Assembly (NCBI GenBank): GCA_949752735.1
Contig: OX457047.1
Span: 7,628,344-7,692,343 of the forward strand
DNA from: Lumbricus terrestris
Taxonomy: Eukaryota > Annelida > Clitellata > Crassiclitellata > Lumbricidae
Length of the DNA stretch: 64,000 nt
Direction of reading: 5' to 3'
Numbering within the stretch: the first letter of the stretch is position 1; every line of letters starts with the position of its first letter. The notes under the pieces are model-generated. The model made no database searches. It worked only from the letters and a program-made list of their open reading frames with translations, and was not told where the DNA came from. Position numbers and translations under genes: made by a program. Positions 1 through 11,032 of the stretch are shown one piece after another.

Positions 1-914
1 GAAGAGTCCCATTCTTCTTCTTGACGATTACCAATGGACTCGCCATTGAGCTCGTCGAGGGTTTAACGATGCCAAGGCTGATGAGTTGATCGAGTTGTCG
101 TTCCACCTCTTCCCGGTAAATTAGCGGGACCCGATAAGCAGCAAACTGCTTTGGCACAAAATCGTCCCTCAGTTTGATCTCATGCTCGACTACAGAACAA
201 AGACCAGGTTTATCAGAAAAACATTCAGAAAAGTCAGATAACAAAGCAATCAATTGTGTCTGTTGTGCCAATGTTAAATGCTTTATTTGATCATATTCCA
301 ACTCTATCTGTTTACATGCATCATCATTCTTTATCGGCATTTCATAGACACGGCCAAAATCCTCATCCTCTTCAATGATCAGTCCACACTTCATCGCTCT
401 TGCAACGTATTTTCGCAATTTGTTTACATGAACCACCCTCCTGTTATTATCGCCCATGTCTACCAGATAAGAGCTCTTAGATCGTTTCTGTAATATAGTA
501 CAGGGTCCGTGCCAATGTGAAAGTAATTTATTTGTGGATGTTGGATAAAGAACAATCACATTTTCCCCAGGCTCGAAAGACTTATCTTTGGCCCGCTTGT
601 TGTACTGATTAACATATTGCTCTTGTTTAATCTGAGCGTGCAAATCTGCGCTTTTCAAAGCTGTCATCATATCTTCTTTCAACTTTTCCAGATATTTAAT
701 AGGTTTGTATCCCATCCCTGGTGGGCTCTCAATCTCGTTGGACCATGTTTCCTTGAGGATAGTTAATGGCCCACGTGGTAATCGCCCATAAACCAACTGA
801 TATGGCGATATTCCAGTTGTACAATTGGCCACTTCTCTCAAAGCCCACACTGCATAAGGCACTATTTTATGCCATTGTCTCGGATGTTTTTGTATGATAT
901 GATGCATCATTTTC
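1..914 (-). pseudogene. Gmr1-like retrotransposon: integrase C-terminus and start of reverse transcriptase
   Basis: Read on the minus strand, this continues the integrase of the 915-3749 frame after a one-base shift. It contains the ISPYQLVYGR-type block typical of Gypsy integrases, then a region resembling the integrase C-terminal domain. It then runs into the N-terminal reverse transcriptase block: an EHEIKL..F..YRVP stretch, then REEVERQLDQLISLGIVKPS and SPLVIVKKKNGTL. The window edge cuts the reverse transcriptase. Reverse transcriptase therefore lies downstream of integrase, the reverse of ordinary Gypsy order. The frame is open from about 910 to 1 apart from the shift at the G-run near 940-947. 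Confidence 0.85.
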
Positions 915-3749
915 TTAAGTGATTGATTCCAGCGTTCCACCCCCCCCGCTCGCCTCCGGATGTCCGGGAGTGGCAAATCTAGGACTACAACCCATTAATT
1001 TAAGAAATTCTTGAGTTAAACGTGCAGTAAAATTACTCCCCTGATCACTCGAGATAATGGAAGGGACCCCAACATTGACAAACAGTTCCAATAATGCATC
1101 ACAGACAGCTTTGGCCGTTAAAGTTTTCAACAGGAAAACGCTTGGAAAACGCGTACAAATATCAATTACACAGAGAACATATTTGTGCCCCGCCGCCGAA
1201 GCAGGCTGAATCTCGCCGATTAAATCCATCTCGAGGTGTCGGAATGGAATATCCTCTCTCGGAATTGCACTGATCGGCACTCTATCAAGTGTTGTACTTC
1301 TCGCCTTCAACTGACAATCTTTACATGATTTACACCATTCCTGTATCTCTTTACGCATACCAGGCCATGCAAAGGACAATTGTATTCTTTCACGGGTTTT
1401 ATCTTCCCCAAAGTGACCTCCGAAAACAGATTCATGGGCTAAGTTTTTAATTTTGTCTCGTCTTTTCTGAGGCACAGCCAACTGGTACACTGTTTGTCCA
1501 GACACTGTTGCTTTCCTGTACAAGAATCCATTGTTAATGTGAAATTCTGCGTCACCTTCCTTTGCCTTGTCAAACCACTTGATCAACGACTGGTCAGCTT
1601 GTTGCTGCCTCGCAAACAATATGGAATCAGATACCACCTCAGACTGCTGTGGTTGTTCAGGTGTCAAAACATTAGCCTCCTCAGCCTCTTTATTTCCTGT
1701 TTCCAAGTTGCTAAATAAATTTTCCAAATTCATTTCTTCTGTTGTTGCTTCATCTACATCGTCAGTCTCTTGACTTACTACCTCACTTACACTCTGTTTA
1801 AGTTTCCTAGTCTGTGCTCGAGTCAGCATATTCATTTGTATTTGAGCGTCAGGTACCTCAATTTGTGGCAACGATTTTAACTCAGCAATAAGTTCCGGGT
1901 GTAACAAAAACATTTCCCTCCCTGACATATTTTCCACTACAGCACAAACACACGGCATGTATTGTCCTATGTTCAACAGTTTAGAATGTTCATCAGGATG
2001 GTCATTAATTAACCTCAATTCCAGTTTAACCAGTTTTGCTAAAACAGGTTTTCCAGCTGCACATTGAAGTCTCACTTCACCCATTTCTTCAACAGGCAGT
2101 CCTTTAATTACTTCCCTGCTCACCACGGGAATCTCTGTTCCAGAGTCATTCAACGCTTTCACTTTCACTTTCTGACTATTATTTACCTTCAGTTCAATGT
2201 CTACATGCTGTAAGATTGCCTTTTTCAGCACCACTTTGGTCTGAAAACAATTCACACATTTTTTTTCTTTCATCTTACTTACTTCCTGTTCTATTTTCAC
2301 CTCTTTCTCCAGAACACATTTCATTGCAACCTTGGGTTGTGTGTCAAATTGCCTTCCTTCCTCACAATCAGGTACATTAACTAGTTGTAATAAAGGTCTG
2401 TCTGTTTCATCCAATGTACACGCTCTGGAAGATAGTTCTTTTGACTGCCTTTTCGTGCATGAATTCATCAAATGAGAATAAGAACCGCACGAGAAACACC
2501 TCCTCTCGTTCTTCTCTGCAAAACCTTTCTTCACTTCCGGTTTGCTAAACTTGCTTCTATCCCAAGTCTTTTGCTTTCCAAACGATCTTTCATTCACAGC
2601 TGCATTACCTTGACCCGTACCTTGAAACGCAGCGCCATCTGTTTTTGGCTTATCAAAAGCATGCTTAGGTAGTCCAACATAGCCAATGCGATTATTTACA
2701 TGTAAATCTGCCAAATCAGCAATAGCGTCAGATGACAGACACTCAGTCCCCTCCTTCATCAGAACAAACTGTAAAGGGCCAGGAGATAAAATCTCCTTCA
2801 GCTGATCGGCCACGATCAAATCACAAAGTTTGCTGAAATCTTGTTTAACATTGCGACTCTTCACATAATAATTAAATAAATTCTTTAGTCTGGTGTTAAA
2901 AAGAGTAAAAGTCTCTTCTGGCAATTTTCTTGCCTCCAGAAACTTGGCCCTGTACTCCCTCGGAGTTAATTTAAACTCCTTCAGCACAAATTCCTTGACA
3001 AGGTCATAATTGTCATGTTCATGGTAGTCCAATCTATTAAGTACAGCCCTGGCTTTGTACGACATCAACGGTAGTAACAATTTAACCCAATAGGCTTTCT
3101 CAACCTCAAAACTTTTAAAAGCATTTTCTACGCTTTCAAAGTACATTGGAATTTCAGTCAAATCTGTAGGCATGCGAGGTAAAACATGTTTCATCGCGTC
3201 ACCCAACTTCTTGATCTTACTCACCGGAGACTCTTCCTCCTTCTCTTTCTTCTTCTTCGCTGCAGACGATTCTGCCTCCATCTTCTCCTCCTTTCTCTGT
3301 CTCTCCAACCTGTCTGCCTCTATCTGCTTCAATTGTAATCTTTGAAATTCTAATTCTTGTTTCCTCAACTCCATTTCCTGTATTCTCAATCCCATTTCTT
3401 TCTCATCCTTCTCTCGTCCCCATTCCATTTCTTTCTCATCCTTTTCCCGTCTCCAGATCATCTCCTCTCTCATCCAATTCTCTTCTCTGTCTTCACTCCT
3501 CTGCGCACTCCCATATTCTTCCAACTGACTTGTCAGCTCTTCAAATCTTGTCTCAACACCTTCACCTTCCTCTCTAAGCCATTCATTTGCCAACTCCTCC
3601 AGCATTCTTTCTCTGTTCAACATTAACATCTCTTCCTCCACTCTTCCACACTCCACTAACTTCTGTCTCACTCTCTCAGTAGACATTTTCTTCAATAAAG
3701 CACACTTTGCACTCGACAAATGATCCATTCTGTCAATCGGTTTTAACAA
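915..3749 (-). CDS. Gmr1-like LTR retrotransposon Gag-protease-integrase polyprotein (frameshifted at its end)
   Basis: A 944-residue frame. Residues about 60-190 are rich in Glu, Arg and Lys and look like coiled coil. A capsid-like helical region follows (about 190-370). A CCHC zinc knuckle CX2CX4HX4C (CFSCGSYSHLMNSC) sits near residue 416. A retropepsin-like D-S-G motif (ALNDSGTEI) is near 533. Integrase follows directly: an HX3-4H...CX2C zinc domain around 770-800, catalytic Asp in MDLIGE (about 841) and Asp in SSDQGSNF (about 900). No reverse transcriptase or RNase H lies between protease and integrase; reverse transcriptase is found after integrase. The frame ends early because of an apparent extra G in an 8-G run, just before the third catalytic acidic residue. 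The rest of the protein is intact, so the insertion may be fairly young. Confidence 0.9.
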   Translation of the reverse strand: MLKPIDRMDHLSSAKCALLKKMSTERVRQKLVECGRVEEEMLMLNRERMLEELANEWLREEGEGVETRFEELTSQLEEYGSAQRSEDREENWMREEMIWRREKDEKEMEWGREKDEKEMGLRIQEMELRKQELEFQRLQLKQIEADRLERQRKEEKMEAESSAAKKKKEKEEESPVSKIKKLGDAMKHVLPRMPTDLTEIPMYFESVENAFKSFEVEKAYWVKLLLPLMSYKARAVLNRLDYHEHDNYDLVKEFVLKEFKLTPREYRAKFLEARKLPEETFTLFNTRLKNLFNYYVKSRNVKQDFSKLCDLIVADQLKEILSPGPLQFVLMKEGTECLSSDAIADLADLHVNNRIGYVGLPKHAFDKPKTDGAAFQGTGQGNAAVNERSFGKQKTWDRSKFSKPEVKKGFAEKNERRCFSCGSYSHLMNSCTKRQSKELSSRACTLDETDRPLLQLVNVPDCEEGRQFDTQPKVAMKCVLEKEVKIEQEVSKMKEKKCVNCFQTKVVLKKAILQHVDIELKVNNSQKVKVKALNDSGTEIPVVSREVIKGLPVEEMGEVRLQCAAGKPVLAKLVKLELRLINDHPDEHSKLLNIGQYMPCVCAVVENMSGREMFLLHPELIAELKSLPQIEVPDAQIQMNMLTRAQTRKLKQSVSEVVSQETDDVDEATTEEMNLENLFSNLETGNKEAEEANVLTPEQPQQSEVVSDSILFARQQQADQSLIKWFDKAKEGDAEFHINNGFLYRKATVSGQTVYQLAVPQKRRDKIKNLAHESVFGGHFGEDKTRERIQLSFAWPGMRKEIQEWCKSCKDCQLKARSTTLDRVPISAIPREDIPFRHLEMDLIGEIQPASAAGHKYVLCVIDICTRFPSVFLLKTLTAKAVCDALLELFVNVGVPSIISSDQGSNFTARLTQEFLKLMGCSPRFATPGHPEASGGGGTLESIT

Positions 3750-4405
3750 TTACACCAACAACAAAATAAACTTTACATCAACAAAACCACAGTTTCGTAA
3801 GTAGGTTATAACAAGAAATATATAAGCTCAAACTTATCTTTTCAACCAAAGTCTTCTCTTCTTGTCTTTGACGACCAACAGGAACGGTTGACCTTGACTT
3901 TTGTCGTTGCTCCAACCCGTCCGAGAATCAACTTGCTTGTCCTTAGAGTAGGATCGTCGTTGAACAGGTCCTCTGCACTCCAGAATCGTCCGTCTCCTTT
4001 GCTCCGCTGTCACGGTTGACCTGGAACGACTCGTCTGCTTGTCTTCGTCTGTATCCTCTTGAATCCGCTTGTCCTCCAAGATCAGACCCACGTCAACAGA
4101 AGTCTAGACAAAGTGTTAGTCGGACCTAAATATGATCAGCCCTCCTAACACCCGTCAAACAACAACTGATTGACCACCACTATCTGAGTTCGGCTCTGTG
4201 GATAGTCCCACCCGACCACTCAGACTAGACAACTTGTTAACGTTAAGTTGTCTCTCTTTCCGTCAGCAAAACTCGCCGACGTTTCCTGCTGTTGCCGTTT
4301 TCCTGTTATGCAACCAACGTGGCTGACACAACACGGCTATCTCTCTCTGCCGGCGTAGACGCTCTGTCATTTGCCCTGGCAAGACCCTGTTGTCGCTGCG
4401 CCAAA
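3750..4405 (-). other. Retrotransposon 5' untranslated leader with probable primer-binding site
   Basis: This lies between the Gag start codon and the presumed LTR edge. On the minus strand a TGG-initial stretch (TGGCGCAGCGACAAC) begins at 4403, two bases inside a TG...CA-style LTR end at 4406. That is where a tRNA primer-binding site is expected. The tRNA used was not identified. Small frames here look non-coding. Confidence 0.55.
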
Positions 4406-4690
4406 TGTAAGCCCCAGCCACCTCAGTGACTGCTTACAGCTCCACGAGTCACCACTCCAACAAAGATTAGAGTCTGACTGATTTTATTATTTACATTTTC
4501 AGACATATATACACAGACAAATAATATAAGCTCCTCCTACTATACAATTTGATTGGATATTGCTAATGTTCTGTTGTCCAATCATTACCTAGTCTATGAC
4601 ATGATATATATAATGTCATGCTATAATTATATATAATAATGTATATAAGCTAATCAAGCATATATATATAGTCAATGATACACTCCTATC
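4406..4690 (-). repeat. Probable 5' LTR, outer edge unresolved
   Basis: The inner edge is a TGTAAGCCCC terminus at 4406 next to the primer-binding site. The sequence beyond is AT-rich, with TATATA runs suited to an LTR promoter. I could not place the outer edge because the partner LTR is outside the window and a long ATC microsatellite begins at about 4727. Confidence 0.45.
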
Positions 4691-4726
4691 AGTGCATGCA
4701 TATCTATACATATGACAGTCACCATC

Positions 4727-5169
<443 letters not shown>

Positions 5170-5355
5170 AGTCACAATCAACGTCATCACCATCGTCATC
5201 CTTATCATCATTTTCATCATCATCATCGTCGTCGTCGAAGTCGCCGCCGCTGCCGCTGCCACCGCCACTGCCACCACCCGCATCATCATAAACATCTTTT
5301 CCAATATTACTGATCATCATCAGTTTCTTTTGTTCTTCGTCGTCGTCGTCGTCTT

Positions 5356-5830
5356 CCTTTCTGACTCAAAGAAGAAAGGTCAAAATGACAGAAGGGGAAA
5401 AAAGAAAATGCCTCCTACTCTACACTACTCGAAGTTGAGTCGATGCGATTTAAGCATTTTTAGATTTATCCGAAGAATATCATTCTCAGCATAAATTGCA
5501 TAATCATGTTATGAGAGTAGGCTACAGTTGCTTTTTATTAATCAGAAAGACGGAGTTTTTATATAATCTCAGTAAACTGCAAAGACTCCAGCATAATTTT
5601 ATGAGTTTACTAGTTAGACAGGATATAAATTGACATTTCGTTAGTAGGCCTATGTGGCCTATTACATGTATATGTAGTCTATGTTTGTGATTATGGGCAC
5701 GTATGTATACACCTCTTATTATTATCAGAAAATAAGAAAGGGCCTCTTCAAGAGTTAATAATGATGACGCGAATCACGGAAGCCGATGTGAATTGGAAGG
5801 CGCCGACGAAAACAACTCTGAGATGAAAGT
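5356..5830. other. No recognisable feature
   Basis: AT-rich single-copy-looking DNA between the microsatellite and the first 5'-flank module. I saw no coding frame with family similarity. Confidence 0.4.
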
Positions 5831-5839
5831 TGAACAGCG

Positions 5840-6830
5840 TATAGTGCAGATTGAAATCTAAACAACAGTCGGTTTCTACTCGATCCTCAATGTGTATGAA
5901 CGTATGTAAACAACAGATATTTCATTTGATCCTCCATTCGTAGGCTTGGGCGCCAGCAGAAATTTTCGCAGGAGGGGGCAAAAACGCAATGGTCACAGAT
6001 ACAATTTGTTGTAGCAAGAGGCTGAAAATGTAAAGCAGGAAATTAGGAACATGCATGGGTATTTTTCATTGAGCTTTTTAAGTATAGGCCTAGCCTATAT
6101 TTCTCATTTTCACGTTAATTTTTTTTAATATGAATAGTTTCTTTAGTGCGAAGAAATTTGTTCAAAACTCCAAAAGTAATAGACCCTGCCACCCTAGTTA
6201 TAAAAGGTGGGTTCCTGAAGTAGTGCAATAAGTCCAATTGCCCCCATAAAAATCTTGCACCTATTTCCAATCAGTCAGTGATTCATGCTCCCTCTAGTTA
6301 CTTCTATATTTTTAATCATAGTCTCTATACTTCTAAAACACTACTCGAAATCCAAGCTCAGGTACCAGCTTATTCATCGAGTCAATGGGCTGCTCAAATA
6401 GTATAGTCAGAAGGAGGCCCGAGTCCGGTTGTCAGATGGGTGGAGGAGGCAAAGTAGCTGCTAAGGTGGGTGTTATTTAGGATTGGAAGGTGGAAGATCG
6501 GAGGATTAGATGGGTAGCGGTATGAACTCTTTTAGACAAGCAAGTTTTAGCTGGAACCCAATGGTAATGGTTACAGTTTTTAAGCAAGAACTTTAAAAAG
6601 GCAAGGCAGATTATTTTATAAAAGTTTCTAAACGTAGGCTTTCTTAGCTTTACTTTGTTCATCATCAATATTGCGAAGAATTTAGTTAAAACCCCAAAAG
6701 TAGTGGTTTAGAAAATAGGCGTCCATTTTCCAGGGGGCAAGTGCCCCCTCTTGCCCCTGAGTGCGGGCGCCCATGTTCGTAGGCTAGCCTAGTTGTCTCA
6801 TCCCACGTAAAGACAATGGATGCGTCATTG
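5840..6830 (+). promoter_or_regulatory. ACE 5'-flank module, copy 1, split by a hAT element
   Basis: 5845-5944 and 6776-6825 read together match the flank just upstream of ACE gene A (8150-8310). Shared blocks include GATTGAAATCT, AACAACAGTCGG, TTTCTACTCGAT, AAACAACAGA and GTCTCATCCCACGTAAA. A hAT-like element (5945-6775) interrupts the module. No exon 1-like sequence follows, so this is a stray flank duplicate. Whether it has promoter activity is unknown. Confidence 0.55.
5945..6775. mobile_element. hAT-like non-autonomous element, 831 bp
   Basis: Terminal repeats begin CTTGGGCGCC on the left and CATGGGCGCC on the right (reverse complement). They are flanked by the 8-bp duplication TTCGTAGG (5937-5944 and 6776-6783). 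No transposase was found. The inner part holds GGGGGCAA/TTGCCCCC inverted stretches. Confidence 0.75.
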
Positions 6831-7754
6831 GGTCCTCAAAAACCCTCGGAAATATTGCTCTGCACCATCGATGTCCTGCTGCATGATCCTGTACACATTA
6901 ATTTCTGCTGTATTAAGGGAGGTAGTTTGTATTATGCCATAATTATACGGCTGTGCTTGCTCGTTTGTACTTGTGAACATTCACACCAAATATCATCCAT
7001 CGTAGGCCCATAATATAGTGGACGTAGAGCTGTAGGCCTATGTTACCAACCAGGTTCACTTATTATTTCTCGATGCTCTGGAATGTTTTTATTCGCGTGT
7101 AATACGAGACTCGTCCACGGGTGCCTTCGGTGTAATGACAGTAGTAATAGCTATCCCTCCGATCAGAACTCCCTCAGCGGATTTTACATTGTCGGTCCCA
7201 GGGCCGAAATAATAAAATGTGGTGGGGCTGTTCAGTAAAATGCGGGGCTAACACCACATAATCACAACAAAGGGACACATGTTTAAAGTGCTTAAGTGAA
7301 CAAGTATAGACTCAACAATAGCAGCTTTCCTACTAGCAATTCTAGCTGATTTTAAGATAGATCTGCCTGAAAATGGAAACTGCAAAGTTGAATTTGTTAA
7401 AACGAGTAGCCTAGGCCTAGTTTCAAACAAATTTTTCAGAGATATTTTGATCATTTTTACTCGCAGACTTTAAAAATGACTAAAATATTCATTTAGCATG
7501 ATTGTGTGGGACTCATGAAGTGCGGGACCTGGTTCGGCCGAACATGTTGAACATGTTCTAATACGCCTTTGGTTGAGCCATATTTCTAGAATAAGCAAAG
7601 CCACCATGCAGCCGGATTTTAGCTTCTATGTCTTTTTTCTTTCATTTCCGTATCAGTGCTCAGAAATCCATTTTACTCCTAGTTTCTTTTATGCCGGGTT
7701 TGGAAGCCCCTCTCATTTCTTTCTTGATGTGGTGCTATGTAAATTTACGAATAC

Positions 7755-8061
7755 CAGTGGCGGCGCTAGGGGGGCTGGGGGGAGCTAAGCCCCCCTACAA
7801 GAGGCTCAGCCCCCCTAAAAAAGGGCCATTCAAAATTTGTTACAGTGAAATATCCCACGATTTCGGTCGATGACTAAAAAAAAAAAGGTCGTCAGATATT
7901 TTGGCGGCGAAAACGGAAAATTTTCCTAAGATTTCGGTCGATGACTAAAAAAAAAAAGGTAAAACGACCGTCAGATATTTTGGCGGCGAAAACGGAAAAT
8001 TTTCCTGAGATTTCGGTCGAGGCTTCAGCCCCCCGAAACTGAAATCCTGGCGCCGCCACTG
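7755..8061. mobile_element. hAT-like MITE (CAGTGGCGGCG family), 307 bp
   Basis: Ends are CAGTGGCGGCG and CGCCGCCACTG with perfect 8-bp target duplication ACGAATAC (7747-7754 and 8062-8069). Inside are two near-identical tandem blocks, each carrying the GACTAAAA...GGTCGTCAG motif. It sits about 360 bp upstream of the ACE A start codon. Confidence 0.9.
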
Positions 8062-8149
8062 ACGAATACCAGTGACTGTAATGCTAACAACATTAATTAA
8101 CCCCAAGACGCAAGCTACACAGTGAACTGCACATAGGCCTATGTTGTGC

Positions 8150-8421
8150 AGAGTAATTTGTAAGTTGTGACGGCAACCGATTTAAATCTGAACAATAGTC
8201 GGCTTCTACTTGATGTCTCTTGGCGTATTTTTGGAAACAAACAACAGACACTTAATTTCTTTTGCATCTGTTCTATTTGTCTCCTCCCATGTAAACTCTG
8301 TCGATTGCAATCATTATAAACGTAGAAATTTGGTCCACTTGATCTGTTCAAATATTGAGAATAGTTCGATCTCTGCGTTTGGTTGAAGACAGAACCGCAG
8401 TTTGTCTACCGATCTTTAGTG
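8150..8421 (+). promoter_or_regulatory. ACE gene A 5' flank / probable promoter and 5' UTR
   Basis: The block TGACGGCAACCGATTTAAAT, with CAATAGTCGG and GATGTCTCTTGGCGTATTT following, also occurs upstream of gene B (37830), inverted at 37560-37630, and at 5845. The proximal part (CGATCTCTGCGTTTGGTTGAAGACA, given here in two halves in the sequence at 8369-8393) is shared with the inverted pseudo-exon copy. This conservation among diverged copies marks it as the likely shared promoter and leader. No clear TATA box was recognised. Confidence 0.5.
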
Positions 8422-8622
8422 ATGTTTTGCACGTTGACTTTCGTCCTTTTCCTGTGCGGAGTCTTCGACGCCACCTGGGGACAAGAAACGGCGACTAATG
8501 AGGTGCTGGCGGAGCAATGGCTTCAGGAGGTGGATGGGAATTTGGCGCAGAAGCTCTACGAAAACGTAGTAGCTTCGTGGAACTACGACACCAACATTAC
8601 AGAGGAAAATTCTCTTCTCTTG
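8422..8622 (+). CDS. ACE: ACE A exon 1: signal peptide and N-terminus
   Basis: Encodes the signal peptide, then [17 protein letters not shown] and [12 protein letters not shown], matching the ACE N-terminal helix (SWAYNTNLTEEN in vertebrates). Donor TTG|GTAGAT, phase 0. An in-frame TTG lies upstream, but the first ATG fits the signal peptide. Confidence 0.93.
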
Positions 8623-10997
8623 GTAGATCTTGCTTTCAATTTTAACATGCATCTTCTAGCCATGTCTCACCCGCCATTGTTTTTTTATTCTCATATATTA
8701 TGTAGACGAAAAATTTATCCAGGGGGCTAAGAACTTGGTCCAGAAAGCGCGGCACCGAAATTTTTTTCTCTGTTTCGTCCGGAAAAAGTTCATGACTTTT
8801 TTTAGTCGTCAAGTTAAAATATCCCAGGAAAATCACTATGTATTTCCAGGCCGAAAATGTTGATGACCTTTTTTAGTCGTCAAGTTCAAATCTCATTAAG
8901 TTGGAAGTGCTTGGGGGGGGGGCTAAGCCCGAAAAAATAGACCATTTACACGGTAAAAAACATGACTATGGGGCTGCTTGTGGGGGGTCTATAGCCCCTC
9001 TAGCCCCTGATAAACTCAGCCCATGCGAGAGAGTATGAAAACTATAGGACGATAGCATTGATTAACCACACAAGTAAAATGCTACTTAAAATAATTCATA
9101 AAAGAATGGAGAGCATAATCGAGAGAGAACTTCCAGACAATCAGGCAGGATTTAGGAAATCTCGAGGAACTTCGGATTACATGGCCAATATGAGGTGGAT
9201 ATTGGAGAGGCAGAGTGTACGGTCAGTAAGTGAACATTTGTTTCATCGATTATAGTAAGGCTTTTGATTGCATTAACCACGAATTGATGTGGCAAACTTT
9301 TATTGAGATGGGAATACCGAAACATTTGATATCACTACTTAAAGGACTGCATGAAGACCATATAGCGGTGATAAGAACAGAATTTGGAGATACAAACAGA
9401 TTTAAAATAAAGAAAGGAGTGAGACAGGGTTGCATCTTGTCTCCAGTCTTATTTAACCTTACGCAGAAAGGATTACGAGGCTGGCGGAAATGGAGAAGGG
9501 AAAAGTGGGAATAAGGATAGCTGGAAGAGTACTGAATAACTTGAGATAGACTACGCAGACGATACTGCATCACTGGCAGGGAAAATGCAGATTTGTTACA
9601 ATTGATAAAAAGGTTAGAGAGAGAAAGTGAAAAGGGTGGTCTTTATTTCAACATAAAGAAGAGAAAGATTGCGACAACAGTTGGGGGAGACAACTTTGTG
9701 ATAGACGGAGAGGAATAATTAGAGATGATTTCAAACTTTACGTTTCTAGTATCGGTAATTATAGAAAAAGAGGGAAAGTGCGATGCGGAAATAAAACGTA
9801 GGGTGGCGATAGGAAAAACTGCAATGAATGGATTGGAAAAAATATGGAAGGATAGGCATGTGAGTAGACCTATAGACACGAAAAAAGACTTGTGAGGGCT
9901 TTGATTATACCGACAGTATTATATGGCTGTGAGACATGGACAATGACCAAGAAGATGGGAAAAATGATTAACGCTTGTGAGATGTGGATTTGGAGGAAGA
10001 TGCTGAGAATATCTTGGAAAGAAAAAAGGACAGATGAAGGAATGCGCATAGAGATTGGTACAGAAAATGGTGAGTCGTTACAACAAGCAGTGCTATGAAG
10101 AAAATTGTGTTTCTTTGGTCATGTTATGCGTTCAAATGGATTGGAAAAGGATATGATGCTTGCATGCGGAGAGGGAAAAGAGAAAACAAGGGCGGCCGAG
10201 GAAAAAGTGGTTGGATGAGGTTCAACAGGAATGAATTTGGAAGAACTAAGCGAAGCGACATTAGAAAGAAAGCAGTTGAGAAAACTGATCATTACGATCG
10301 CTAGAGTTCAAGGAAAACTGAAAGCGCAAGGTGATATGTAGACAGGGACGGATCCAGGGGCAAATCCGGCCATGGCCCCCATTTCGACAGATGGCTAAAA
10401 AAGGCCATCAGATTTTTTCTGCATTAGACAAACGAAAATTTTTCCGACAATAGGTAGAAAATTGTGGCCCTCTTTGAAAATTTTATGTATCGGCCCCTGT
10501 ATGTACAGGTTGGGCAAAAAACCTAGGTTTTTTGCCAATGTCTTGGCCAAAAGTTAGAAATTCGAAATGAAATTTTTCCGTCTTAACGACAATTCATATT
10601 TAGTTTATTTACACATGAACAGATTTCATCAAAATATTTCAAACAGAACAAAAGTTATACCTTTTTTAGGGAGGCCACCCACTGTTACATTTTGAATTTG
10701 TCGCCATCACAATGGAGATGTAAGCTTACTGTAGTAAATCAATGTTTCTTCTTCAGCTAAAAATAAGTGGCCAGCAGCTTATTCTGCTGTTTTAGGATGA
10801 GGCCAAACGGCGTCTGACGCGTTACTCGAAGGAAGCCTGCAGGAATGCTTCACGTTTCGCATGGAAGAATTTCACCGATGCGAGTCTCAAAAGACGTTTC
10901 AGCGTTGTTGCGACTGGATGCTCATCTTTGCCAGAAGACGAACTCACAGAGGTTAAGAAATTCAGATGGACCTAATTAGGCCTATTTATTATCGCCG

Positions 10998-11032
<35 letters not shown>

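Noticed and set aside
8383..8421. TTG-initiated N-terminal extension of ACE A
   Set aside because: Not an ATG; the ATG at 8422 gives a proper signal peptide.
8416..8652. Minus-strand frame over ACE A exon 1
   Set aside because: Antisense shadow of exon 1.
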